Below, one piece after another: positions 39,977-48,255 of a stretch of 64,000 nucleotides of DNA; within the stretch, counting starts at the first letter, position 1; each line of letters opens with the position of its first letter. The notes below the pieces were generated by a model. That model was not told the origin of the DNA, searched no databases, and saw only the letters and a list, made by a program, of their open reading frames with translations. This DNA is from Olsenella timonensis (lineage in GTDB: Bacteria; Actinomycetota; Coriobacteriia; Coriobacteriales; Atopobiaceae): positions 1,798,001-1,862,000 of the forward strand of contig NZ_LT635455.1 in the NCBI RefSeq assembly GCF_900119915.1, read 5' to 3'. The position numbers and the translations under genes are program-made.

Positions 39977-42556
39977 ATGAGGTACCTGATCGTCGGCGGC
40001 GTTGCTGCCGGAACCAAGGTCGCTGCAAAGGTCAAGCGCTGCGACCGCTCGGCCGAGGTCGTGGTAGTCACCAAGGGCGAGGACATCAGCTACGCCGGCT
40101 GCGGTCTGCCGTACTACATCGGCGGGGACATCCAGGCGCGCGACGAGCTCATCGTCAACACGCCGGCCGCCTACGCCGCCCTCACCGGCGCCGAGGTGCG
40201 CACGGGCGTGGAGGCGCTGGCGCTCGACGCGGCCGCCCACGAGATCACAGTGCGCGAGAAGGACGGCACGGAGCACGCCGAGGGGTATGACAGGCTGGTC
40301 ATCGCCACGGGGGCGTCGCCGTTTGTCCCCGCGGGGCTGCCCGGCGCCGACCTGCCCGGCGTCTTCACCGTACGCACACCCGACGACGCCGAGGCAATCC
40401 GCGATCGCATCGACGCGGGCGCGCGTCGCGCCGTGGTGGTGGGCGCCGGCTTCATCGGCCTGGAGGTCGCCGAGAACCTGCTCGCCCGCGGCCTCTCCGT
40501 CACCGTGATCGACGCGATGCCGCAGATCCTGCCCAACGTCTTTGACCCCGAGATGGCTGGCTTCGCACAGCGCCAGCTCAAGGCCGCCGGCGTTCGCGTG
40601 ATGACGTCGTGCCCGCTCAAGGGAATCGTCGGGGAGGACAGGGTCGACGGCGTCGAGACCGGCGCGGGCACGCTGCCGGCGGACCTCGTGGTTCTCTCCA
40701 TCGGCATCCGGCCCAACACCGCATGGCTCGAGGGCTCCGGGGTGGAGACGCTCAAGGGCTGCGTGCTCGTGGACGAGTTCGGCGCCACCAATCTGCCGGA
40801 CGTCTACGCCGCCGGCGACTGTGCCGAGGTCCGCAGCTTCATCACCGGGCAGCCGCAGTGGAGCGCCATGGGCTCGACGGCCAACATCGCCGGCCGCGCG
40901 ATCGCCCGCACGCTCACGGGCGCGCCGACCGCCTACCCCGGCGTTCTCGGCACCGGCGTGGTGCGCCTGCTGCCCACGCTCAACGGGGGGCGGACCGGCC
41001 TCACCGAGGGTGCGGCGCGCGAGGCCGGCTTCGACCCGGTGAGCGTGGTGTCGGTGGTGGACGACAAGGCCCACTACTACCCCGGTTCCTCCAGCCTCTT
41101 CGTCAAGCTCCTCGCCGACCGCGCGACGCACCGCCTGCTCGGCGTGCAGGTGCTGGGCGCGGGGGCCGTCGACAAGGTCGTGGACGTGGTCGTGACGGCC
41201 CTCTACCAGAAGCTCGCCGTGGAGGACCTCGACATGATGGACCTCTCGTACGCGCCGCCCTTCTCGACCGCCATCCACCCGCTGGTCACGACCGCCTACA
41301 TCCTTGAGAACAAGCTCGCGGGCGAGCTGGAGAGCTTCACCCCCGCCGAGTACGCCGCCGGCGCCGCCGCGGACTATCACGTGATCGACGTGCTGCCCGC
41401 GCCCACGATCCCCGGCGCGGAGTGGGTCGACCTCACCAAGATCGGCCCCGACGGGCTGCCCGGACACGCCAGGGACGAGAAGCTCCTGCTCGTGTGCGCC
41501 AAGGGCAAGCGCGGGTACTTCGCGCAGAACCGCCTCAAGGCGGCCGGCTATACTGCAACGCGCGTGCTCGAGGGCGGCGTGACGTTCAACGAGGTCCGCG
41601 TGCCGCGCCCCGCCGGCAAGAAGCTGCCCGCCGCCGAGGTCAAGCGCCTCAAGGGGCTCGGCTGCCTGCAGGACAAGCGCTACGACGACGTCTTCAACGT
41701 CCGCGTCATCACGCGCAACGGCAAGATCACGGTGGACGAGCAGCGAGCCGTGGCCGAGGCCGCCGAGCGCTTTGGCTCCGGCGAGGTGACCATGACCACG
41801 CGCCTCACGCTTGAGATCCAGGGCGTGAGGTACGACAGCATCGACGCGTGCATCGGCTTCCTCCAGGACCATGGCCTGGACGCCGGCGGCACCGGCTCCA
41901 AGGTGCGCCCGGTGGTGAGCTGCAAGGGCACCACCTGCCAGTATGGCCTGATTGACACCTTCGGCCTCTCCGAGAGGCTGCACGAGCGCTTCTACGTGGG
42001 TTACCACGGCGTCGACCTGCCGCACAAGCTCAAGATCGCCGTGGGCGGCTGCCCCAACATGTGCGTCAAGCCCGACCTCAACGACCTGGGCATCGTCGGC
42101 CAGCGCGTGCCGCAGGCCGACCTCGAGAAGTGCCGCGCCTGCAAGGTCTGCCAAGTCGTGAAGGCCTGCCCGATGGGCGACGCGCAGATCGGTCCGGACG
42201 GCAGGATCACGATTGACGGCTCCGCCTGCAACCACTGCGGGCGCTGCGTGGGAGCGTGTCCGTTCGGCGCCGTTACCGAGGGGCTCGCCGGCTACAAGGT
42301 CTACATCGGCGGGCGCTGGGGCAAGAAGACGGCGCACGGCCGGGCGCTGGACAAGATCTTCACCAGCGAGGACGAGGTCATGGACGTGGTGGAGCGCGCA
42401 ATCCTCTTCTTCCGCGACGAAGGCGAGAGCGGAGAGCGCTTTGCCGACACCGTGGCGCGCCTGGGCTTTGACTACGTGCAGGAGAAGCTGCTGACGGCGC
42501 CCATCGACAAGGACGCCATCCTGGCGAAGCAGGTCGTCGGCGGCGCCACCTGCTAG
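39977..42556 (+). CDS. CoA-disulfide reductase / rhodanese / siroheme-reductase-like / ferredoxin fusion
   Basis: This is a four-part sulfur-redox protein of 859 residues. Residues 1-450 are an FAD/NAD(P)H CoA-disulfide reductase: MRYLIVGGVAAG, the active Cys42 in AGCGLPYY, VVVGAGFIGLEVAENL, and VYAAGDCAE. Residues about 466-541 are a short rhodanese domain with the loop Cys507-AKGK-Arg512 (CxxGxR). Residues about 572-715 resemble a sulfite/nitrite reductase half with Cys649/Cys654 and Cys692/Cys696 (CKGTTC, GCPNMC), the siroheme/4Fe-4S ligands. Residues 716-765 are two 4Fe-4S motifs (CRACKVCQVVKACP, CNHCGRCVGACP). The frame is uninterrupted. It may reduce persulfides, polysulfide or sulfite; the true substrate is unknown. 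ATG 39977 follows GGGAGAGGGG. Confidence 0.8.
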   Translation: MRYLIVGGVAAGTKVAAKVKRCDRSAEVVVVTKGEDISYAGCGLPYYIGGDIQARDELIVNTPAAYAALTGAEVRTGVEALALDAAAHEITVREKDGTEHAEGYDRLVIATGASPFVPAGLPGADLPGVFTVRTPDDAEAIRDRIDAGARRAVVVGAGFIGLEVAENLLARGLSVTVIDAMPQILPNVFDPEMAGFAQRQLKAAGVRVMTSCPLKGIVGEDRVDGVETGAGTLPADLVVLSIGIRPNTAWLEGSGVETLKGCVLVDEFGATNLPDVYAAGDCAEVRSFITGQPQWSAMGSTANIAGRAIARTLTGAPTAYPGVLGTGVVRLLPTLNGGRTGLTEGAAREAGFDPVSVVSVVDDKAHYYPGSSSLFVKLLADRATHRLLGVQVLGAGAVDKVVDVVVTALYQKLAVEDLDMMDLSYAPPFSTAIHPLVTTAYILENKLAGELESFTPAEYAAGAAADYHVIDVLPAPTIPGAEWVDLTKIGPDGLPGHARDEKLLLVCAKGKRGYFAQNRLKAAGYTATRVLEGGVTFNEVRVPRPAGKKLPAAEVKRLKGLGCLQDKRYDDVFNVRVITRNGKITVDEQRAVAEAAERFGSGEVTMTTRLTLEIQGVRYDSIDACIGFLQDHGLDAGGTGSKVRPVVSCKGTTCQYGLIDTFGLSERLHERFYVGYHGVDLPHKLKIAVGGCPNMCVKPDLNDLGIVGQRVPQADLEKCRACKVCQVVKACPMGDAQIGPDGRITIDGSACNHCGRCVGACPFGAVTEGLAGYKVYIGGRWGKKTAHGRALDKIFTSEDEVMDVVERAILFFRDEGESGERFADTVARLGFDYVQEKLLTAPIDKDAILAKQVVGGATC

Positions 42557-42631
42557 GGGCCCGGAGAGGAGGTCGCGCAGCCGCGGCGCAGCATGCCCGT
42601 CATGTCCACGGCGATCGGAGCGGGGGATCAC

Positions 42632-43495
42632 ATGAGCGAGAGACGAGCCTCAATCGTCTGGGCGCTTCTCGCAGCAGCGCTCTACGCCATCAGCTCCCCT
42701 GTCTCCAAGGCCCTGCTCGACGACGTCTCTCCTACGATGATGGCGGCGCTGCTCTATCTGGGCGCCGGGCTGGGTATGCTGCTTCTGGGCCTCGTCCGGC
42801 GGCGGGCGGGCCTCGGCGAATCCGAGCGGAGGCTCACCCGCAGCGACCTCCCCTACACGGTGGGAATGATCGCGCTGGACATAGCGGCGCCCATCTGCCT
42901 CATGGCGGGCCTCGCATCCACGACCTCGGCCAACGCCTCGCTGCTCAACAACTTTGAAATCGTGGCGACCTCGCTGATCGCGCTCCTCGTGTTTGGGGAG
43001 GCCATCAGCCGGCGCCTGTGGCTCGCCATCGGCCTCATCACGCTCTCAAGCCTGATCCTCTCCTTCGAAGACGCGTCGAGCCTGAGCTTCTCCTCCGGAT
43101 CGCTGCTGGTGCTCGCCGCCTGCGTATGCTGGGGGTTCGAGAACAACTGCACGCGCATGATGTCGCAGAGCGACCCGCTGGAGATCGTCGTGCTCAAGGG
43201 GTTCGGCTCCGGCCTGGGGTCTCTTGCGATAGCCTTCGCGGCGGGCGAGTCCATCCCGGCGCCGCCCTATGTGCTCGGAGCGCTCCTGCTGGGGTTTCTC
43301 GCCTACGGACTCAGCATCTTCTTCTACGTCTACGCCCAGCGGCAGCTGGGCGCGGCCAAGACCAGCGCCTACTACGCGATCGCACCGTTCATCGGTGCGG
43401 GACTGTCGCTCGTGCTGTTCCGCACCTGGCCGGAGCCCGCCTTTTGGGTCGCGCTGGCAATCATGGCCGCGGGGGCGTACCTCGCGGCGGAGTGA
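42632..43495 (+). CDS. EamA-family (DMT) transporter
   Basis: This 287-residue inner-membrane protein has ten predicted helices forming two EamA repeats (about 8-135 and 150-285), typical of drug/metabolite exporters. The start at 42632 (MSERRASIVW) has GGGGG six bases upstream. It follows the fusion enzyme on the same strand after 75 bases, so co-transcription is possible. Substrate unknown. Confidence 0.88.
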   Translation: MSERRASIVWALLAAALYAISSPVSKALLDDVSPTMMAALLYLGAGLGMLLLGLVRRRAGLGESERRLTRSDLPYTVGMIALDIAAPICLMAGLASTTSANASLLNNFEIVATSLIALLVFGEAISRRLWLAIGLITLSSLILSFEDASSLSFSSGSLLVLAACVCWGFENNCTRMMSQSDPLEIVVLKGFGSGLGSLAIAFAAGESIPAPPYVLGALLLGFLAYGLSIFFYVYAQRQLGAAKTSAYYAIAPFIGAGLSLVLFRTWPEPAFWVALAIMAAGAYLAAE

Positions 43496-43530
43496 GGCTC
43501 GGCGGGGTGGCGCGCCTGCGAGAAGGGCGG

Positions 43531-43920
43531 CTAGTCGTAGTAGCCCCGCACGCCGAACAGGATGCTCTCCATCTCGCCGTAGGGCGCGTAGACCCCGATC
43601 GACTTCTCGGTCGAGAGCAGCCCGTCGTCGTCGCGCTCAAGCGAGGGGATCGCGGCGGCGGCCTTGTCCAGGGTGGTCGGGAAAACGACCTCCCCGTCGA
43701 CCAGGACCTCGATCTCCGGGAACACCTCCACCGCGACGCAGGTGTCGCTCTCGTCGTAGTAGACGTGGAACGAGCCGTAGTCGTCGGTCGTGTTCTCGCT
43801 GGAGGGGGACTTCCTGAACTCCTCGAACTCGGGACCCGCGGCAGCGCGGACGGCCTCGCGGGCGGCGCCGAGCTTGATGGGACCCACGCTAGTTAGCGGA
43901 TTGGCGGTTAGTTGGCGCAT
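43531..43920 (-). CDS. Hypothetical protein (129 residues)
   Basis: A soluble, acidic protein that I do not recognise. It starts MRQLTANPLTSVGPIKLGA and contains DYGSFHVYYDESDTCVAVEV and ESILFGVRGYYD. No signal peptide or membrane segment is seen. It converges with the EamA gene and opens the stretch of poorly characterised genes to the right. Confidence 0.7.
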   Translation of the reverse strand: MRQLTANPLTSVGPIKLGAAREAVRAAAGPEFEEFRKSPSSENTTDDYGSFHVYYDESDTCVAVEVFPEIEVLVDGEVVFPTTLDKAAAAIPSLERDDDGLLSTEKSIGVYAPYGEMESILFGVRGYYD

Positions 43921-44059
43921 TTCTTAACCATAGAGAAGAGTTTGTCCGCAAGGCCACACGCGCTCATTGCGCTTCTCCCATCCCGCGATTCCCCGTTCCC
44001 CGACCACAAGATTATCAATCTGCGCAGACGCCCCCAAAGGTCAATGCGTTGACTTTCAT

Positions 44060-44180
44060 CGAGTGTACGAATTATCACGCACGCTGGGCTTCCACAGCCC
44101 CAGAGCGCTGACGTTCTCCCAGTTGAGGGACAGCCGTCTGGGCAAAAACCACCCTAGGCACCGATTGATTCGTACACTCG
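44060..44180. repeat. Inverted-repeat element in the 43921-44231 gap
   Basis: Terminal arms CGAGTGTACGAAT and ATTCGTACACTCG match perfectly over 13 bases around a ~95-bp centre that can form smaller hairpins (GCTGGG...CCCAG). The 311-bp gap has lower GC than its surroundings and no gene is seen in it. Confidence 0.75.
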
Positions 44181-44231
44181 GCGGACCCGGAGAGAAGCGC
44201 GGCAGAGCGACAAGGGCCAGAGATAGGGCCA

Positions 44232-45263
44232 CTACTTCCCCTTCGCAACCTTAACGGTTTTGGTGCTGCGCCTCTTCATCTTGGGCGGGGTCGCCAGCCG
44301 CTTTCCACGTGCTTGGAGCGCGGCCACCGGCGCGCTGACATCGATTCCCAACAGGAGGTTTGCCATCCACAGGAAGAAGAGCAGGACCAGGACTGGAATG
44401 ACGCACGAGGTCACGATCATGACCGCGAACTGCTCGATCAGGCGGTTGACCTGATTGCAGATCTCCTCCGAGACGCTCGTCACGCCGTTGGTCACCGTCT
44501 CTGGAATGCTCGCGATCGCGTCCGGGATGCCCTGGATGAACGCGAGCGGGTCAAACCCTTGATTGCCCTCTTCAGAGGTTTGCTCAGCACTCTCGTCAAC
44601 CGCCTCAGACTGGACCTCCGCAATGGAGACGGACTCGTCAAACACCGCGTCGATTTGGTTCGTGATGCCGACACTCGTTGGTATCGTAATGACGAGCACG
44701 ATGCCAAGCAGGGCAAGCTTGGCGGCAATGCGCGCGCACGTCGCCGAGGAGTACGAGCGACGATAGAGAAGCGCGGCAAGAGAGATAAGGAGGCACGCCG
44801 CAGGAACCAGCAGCCCGAACGTGGCCGTGCCAAAGATGGTCAGGAGGTACTTCTCGAGGTAGATCACCCCAAGCACAATTGCAAGGTTGCCGCTGAGGTC
44901 TATGAGCTTCTCGGCAATGGGCGTGCCCGTGTCATCCGGCAGCAGGGAGACACCCGCCGACGCAACAGTCGACGCCGCCATGAGCGCCATGACGTTGCCC
45001 TTCTTCTCGTCAAGAGTCTGAATCACCGCAGTGTACGTCTCTGGCGCCGACGCAACCTCGCGCACGGGGAACAGCGAGACGAGCGCAAGCACGACAAAGA
45101 GCGCGGCAACGATGATCCTGTGGCGCGCGACGAGGTCCATGACGCCCAACCCCTGATATTCGAGCTCGGCAACAACATCGTCAATTCCGGGCTCAACGAC
45201 TACCGTCTGCCCGTCAATAAGCCCCTTGGGCTCGTTTTCATCTTCAAATCTATCCATCGTCAT
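44232..45263 (-). CDS. Multi-pass membrane protein, unknown function
   Basis: This 343-residue protein has an acidic cytoplasmic N-terminus (about 1-48), four or five membrane helices (about 50-68, 118-170, 185-205 and 280-305) and a polar loop with many Glu/Ser/Gln. It ends in a basic tail (PPKMKRRSTKTVKVAKGK). I do not recognise a family. ATG 45263 follows GGGGAGAAGGA. The EcsC-like gene lies 60 bases upstream in the same direction. Confidence 0.7.
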   Translation of the reverse strand: MTMDRFEDENEPKGLIDGQTVVVEPGIDDVVAELEYQGLGVMDLVARHRIIVAALFVVLALVSLFPVREVASAPETYTAVIQTLDEKKGNVMALMAASTVASAGVSLLPDDTGTPIAEKLIDLSGNLAIVLGVIYLEKYLLTIFGTATFGLLVPAACLLISLAALLYRRSYSSATCARIAAKLALLGIVLVITIPTSVGITNQIDAVFDESVSIAEVQSEAVDESAEQTSEEGNQGFDPLAFIQGIPDAIASIPETVTNGVTSVSEEICNQVNRLIEQFAVMIVTSCVIPVLVLLFFLWMANLLLGIDVSAPVAALQARGKRLATPPKMKRRSTKTVKVAKGK

Positions 45264-45323
45264 TCCTTCTCCCCGCACTATTAGGCGGCCAAGGCGTCAT
45301 GCGGTACGAAAGTCTCTGAGGGG

Positions 45324-46454
45324 TCACTTAACAGAGCCTTCGTCTGACTCTCGCCCGGTAGCTTCCGGTTGCGTAGCCGACAGGCTCCTGTCCCGCCTGC
45401 CTTTCGCCTTTCCAAGCAAAGAGCCAAGCATTTCTCCAGCAGTGCGAGCAGCGTTTGCCGCAGTCGCTCCCGCATTCCCGGCAGCGTCGGCAACAGCTGC
45501 CCCCGCTGCAGTCGCCCCAGAGGCAACAGTGGTTCCGGCAGCTTTGAGTGCCGCCGCGCCAGCTTCCTTTGCCTGACCTATCGCCTTGGCGCGCTCCTTC
45601 TCGCGCAGATCGGCCCGCATTGCCGAAACGTCCGGATAGGCTTGCTCATCGATTCCGGAAAGGGGGAGCGAGCGCAGGTAGCGACGCAATCTCTCCGCGC
45701 CGGGTTTAAAGGAGGCGTAAGTAATCCCTCCGGATACGATCCCGCCCACAACGGGAACAGCCTTGCTCGCGCCTTTGGCGAAGACCTCTTTGGTCATTTT
45801 GAAGCCTAGAAAGTTCAGGACTCTCTTCATGGGATTGTAAAAGAACGTTCTGGTCAGCGCCTGTTTCTGGATTTGCTTTGCAACACCTTGCTGAGCAGTA
45901 GTCATAGCAAACTTTGTGATGCTGTTCGCGACACCGCCCACTCCAAGCATGACCCCCATCAGGGCAATGAGCCATGTCACCGTCTCATCGTCTACCTCGT
46001 CGTCCTCGTTAAGAAACGACTGCCAGCCATAGAGATAGGCAAGCTTCTGCTCAACCCGCATGACGTGCCCAAAGTACTGAGCCAAGTCGGCGGGGACGGT
46101 GCCTGCCATGGCTACGCCGCCAGGAATGCCGGCAAGAAACGAAATGGCGGCGCACTTCTTAGTCTCGTAGTCGATCACGTCTAGCGCCAGAGCGTCGATA
46201 TCGGCAGGAGAAACCCCCGCCCCAAGCGGTGTAGATCTAACTGCGAGGTCGGCATTGATCTCAGGGCAGTGCTTCTTGAGCTCTGTCCGCAGGAATATCC
46301 CACGATCAATCTTCACGCCAGTAAGGCTCGCGGCGCGCGCCATGATTTTGCCGACGAACTCCTCCATTTCGTCATCGGTGGGCGCCTCGTTCTCCACGGC
46401 CGCATCAGCAGATAGGTTAACGTCGAAATCTTCCAAAATAGGCCTCCGCATCAT
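45324..46454 (-). CDS. EcsC-like family protein
   Basis: This 376-residue protein has a central region typical of EcsC-like proteins: FLAGIPGGVAMAGTVPADLA, QYFGHVMRVEQKLAYLYGW, and [19 protein letters not shown]. It has weak membrane segments and a C-terminal Ala/Gly-rich tail (about 285-345). The function of this family is unknown. The ribosome site before ATG 46454 is weak. The flanking genes run the same way, suggesting an operon 47165 to 44232. Confidence 0.6.
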   Translation of the reverse strand: MMRRPILEDFDVNLSADAAVENEAPTDDEMEEFVGKIMARAASLTGVKIDRGIFLRTELKKHCPEINADLAVRSTPLGAGVSPADIDALALDVIDYETKKCAAISFLAGIPGGVAMAGTVPADLAQYFGHVMRVEQKLAYLYGWQSFLNEDDEVDDETVTWLIALMGVMLGVGGVANSITKFAMTTAQQGVAKQIQKQALTRTFFYNPMKRVLNFLGFKMTKEVFAKGASKAVPVVGGIVSGGITYASFKPGAERLRRYLRSLPLSGIDEQAYPDVSAMRADLREKERAKAIGQAKEAGAAALKAAGTTVASGATAAGAAVADAAGNAGATAANAARTAGEMLGSLLGKAKGRRDRSLSATQPEATGRESDEGSVK

Positions 46455-46511
46455 AGAGCGGCTTTTTTCAGCTGCATCAAAAGTATAGGTATGGCGCGAC
46501 GCGCCGATCTC

Positions 46512-47165
46512 CTATGCCTTCGAACTTTCGGCAGACGCACCCCGCCAGACAAACTCAACGGCATAATCCTCTCCGAGTGCAGCGGTGAACATTCGCGTGA
46601 TGTTGTCTTCGGCGTTTGTCTTTGCCTCCTCCATCAGCTCGCCGTCAGCGGAAACATATTCCTCGCTCTTTGTCACACAATCGCGTTGAAGCGCGTCGAC
46701 GTCGGCAACGTCGATTGGGTTAAGTGCGTTGTTTCTCTCCTCGAGAACCCCGGTCACATCCATGTCCGGGGTGTTGGAAGACACATAGGGCTCAGAGAGC
46801 GTTACGGTGATTGTTTTTCCGTCCTGCGCGTACTCGGCATCGTTGAGATCAACTGCAACTTTGATAGTGCCTGAGTAGCGGTACCAAAACGCGTTGTCTG
46901 TGAACGGAATGTCAATCAGATCAAACAGGCGAACCTGGTCGCTCGCCCTCTCAACGAACGTGTAGTCATTCGACGCACAAACCAGTTCGTTCTGCTCGAC
47001 GATACGCCCAAACACAACACTGACGTTATCAACCACTGGCTCATCTTTGGGATTCCAGTTTAGGAGGAACAGAGTCCCAGCAGCGCCCAGCGCTACTCCA
47101 GCTGCCGCCGCAACAAGCCCAACTTTAACGAGACGCATCCTGGCCTTGGGAAACTTGAACGCCAT
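46512..47165 (-). CDS. DUF4230-like membrane-anchored protein
   Basis: This 217-residue protein has one N-terminal membrane helix (about 14-36) and an extracellular domain with IPFTDNAFWYRYSGTIKVAV, GKTITVTLSEP and NNALNPIDV, the pattern of DUF4230 proteins. Function unknown. ATG 47165 follows GGAGGG. It is divergent from a small XRE regulator with a perfect palindrome between them, so it and the genes after it are probably controlled by that regulator. Confidence 0.7.
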   Translation of the reverse strand: MAFKFPKARMRLVKVGLVAAAAGVALGAAGTLFLLNWNPKDEPVVDNVSVVFGRIVEQNELVCASNDYTFVERASDQVRLFDLIDIPFTDNAFWYRYSGTIKVAVDLNDAEYAQDGKTITVTLSEPYVSSNTPDMDVTGVLEERNNALNPIDVADVDALQRDCVTKSEEYVSADGELMEEAKTNAEDNITRMFTAALGEDYAVEFVWRGASAESSKA

Positions 47166-47193
47166 AGGACCCTCCGCTCTTGTCGACCCTTCT

Positions 47194-47217
47194 GAATGCT
47201 CTCTATAGAGAGCATTC
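47194..47217. promoter_or_regulatory. Perfect 24-bp palindromic operator
   Basis: GAATGCTCTC-TATA-GAGAGCATTC lies between the divergent DUF4230 gene (start 47165) and the XRE regulator (start 47247). Perfect dyad symmetry in a divergent promoter region next to a one-domain XRE protein is the standard layout of an autoregulated operator. Confidence 0.75.
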
Positions 47218-47234
47218 TCCGAATATAGCGCCCA

Positions 47235-47240
47235 TATGCT
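47235..47240 (+). promoter_or_regulatory. -10 element for a leaderless XRE transcript
   Basis: TATGCT ends six bases before the ATG at 47247 and no Shine-Dalgarno is present. The predicted start of transcription therefore falls at the ATG itself, suggesting a leaderless mRNA. Confidence 0.45.
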
Positions 47241-47246
47241 TGCAGA

Positions 47247-47462
47247 ATGGACAACGCACAGGAGAAGCGGGCTCTCGGGGCCCGAATCGTCGCCGAGCGG
47301 ACTCGCCGTGGCATCACGCAGCGCCAGCTCGCGCTCATGACAGGCACGAGCCGCTCCTATCTCTGGAAAATCGAGATAGGAGCGGCCGATGTGGGCATCG
47401 ACGTGCTCATTCGCATTGCCCACGCCCTTGATGTGCCCGTACGGAACCTGATTGAATTCTAG
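47247..47462 (+). CDS. XRE-family transcriptional regulator (71 residues)
   Basis: A single helix-turn-helix domain: GARIVAERTRRGITQRQLAL, MTGTSRSYLWKIEIGAADVG, then LIRIAHALDVPVRNLIEF. There is no ligand or dimerisation domain, like small plasmid or phage-type repressors and restriction-modification controllers. Its likely target is the palindrome at 47194-47217. It converges with the lipoprotein gene. Apparently leaderless. Confidence 0.9.
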   Translation: MDNAQEKRALGARIVAERTRRGITQRQLALMTGTSRSYLWKIEIGAADVGIDVLIRIAHALDVPVRNLIEF

Positions 47463-47483
47463 AAGACGCCCCTCTCAGCCCCC

Positions 47484-48242
47484 TCACTCATCAAGGCGCA
47501 ACGTAGCATCAACGTCAAACTCTCCGCTGTAGAAGTCGCTGTTGACGTCGAACCACTCACCGTAGACGTCCGACTTCGAGTCGAACCAGGCATCGTAGAC
47601 ATCGCTCTTGGCGTCGAACCAGGCATCGTAGGCGTCACTATGGGCGTCGTACCACTCGTCGTAGTCCATGGTGTCGTAGGCGTCAGCAATAACGCCATCG
47701 TAGAGCTCGTCGTACATCAGCTCGAAGCCCTCGTCATAGATAGCGTCGTAGTAGGCCTCGAACTGATCGTCATAAATCAGGTCGTAGAAGTCGTCCATCG
47801 CATCATCAAGCGCGTCACGATCTCCATGATCGACGGTCGCAGCCAAGGCGCGATAGTACTGGCGGGCGTTCTCAATCGTGCGCACCCCAAGCGCCTCGCT
47901 CTCGCTCACCGCGAGATCGTACCAGGCCTGCACTGCATCCACGTTCGCGGCATAACCGTCATAGCTGTCCCCAACCTGCGCCAGGAGCGCAGCCTGCTCG
48001 TCAAGGAGGCCCTGCGTCGTTGCGTCAAAGTCCGCTTGGATGGCAGCGATGACCGCCTCGGGGTCATCATCAGTTATCGTCGGCCTACTTGCCTCTCCCC
48101 CTTCGCTGGGGGAAGTCTGTCCCTGAGTCTGTTCCGTTGACGCGCCCGTCTGCGACTGAGCGGACGGAGTCCCGACGCCCCCGCAGCCCACAAGCGCCAC
48201 GCTCAGCGCAGCCGCGATTACTGTCAACTGCATCTTCTTCAT
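47484..48242 (-). CDS. Lipoprotein with acidic aromatic tandem repeats
   Basis: This 252-residue protein has a lipoprotein signal (MKKMQLTVIAAALSVALVGC, Cys20), a Ser/Thr/Gln-rich linker and a helical central part. From about residue 190 there is an Asp/Tyr/Trp/Phe-rich segment of 11-residue repeats of the type SDxYDAWFDxK (33-bp DNA period around 47520-47660). The repeats suggest a surface binding region; no family is recognised. ATG 48242 follows AAGGAG. The MerR-like gene precedes it by 13 bases. Confidence 0.75.
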   Translation of the reverse strand: MKKMQLTVIAAALSVALVGCGGVGTPSAQSQTGASTEQTQGQTSPSEGGEASRPTITDDDPEAVIAAIQADFDATTQGLLDEQAALLAQVGDSYDGYAANVDAVQAWYDLAVSESEALGVRTIENARQYYRALAATVDHGDRDALDDAMDDFYDLIYDDQFEAYYDAIYDEGFELMYDELYDGVIADAYDTMDYDEWYDAHSDAYDAWFDAKSDVYDAWFDSKSDVYGEWFDVNSDFYSGEFDVDATLRLDE

Positions 48243-48255
48243 GTTCTTCTCCTTA

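Noticed and set aside
39563-42631. 1022-codon frame on the minus strand opposite the sulfur-redox fusion
   Set aside because: It is antisense to a gene with many intact motifs and shows no recognisable domain; typical GC-rich shadow.
47500-47680. Short regular repeats as a CRISPR array
   Set aside because: The 33-bp period is in frame within a lipoprotein gene, units are contiguous without spacers, and no cas gene is near.
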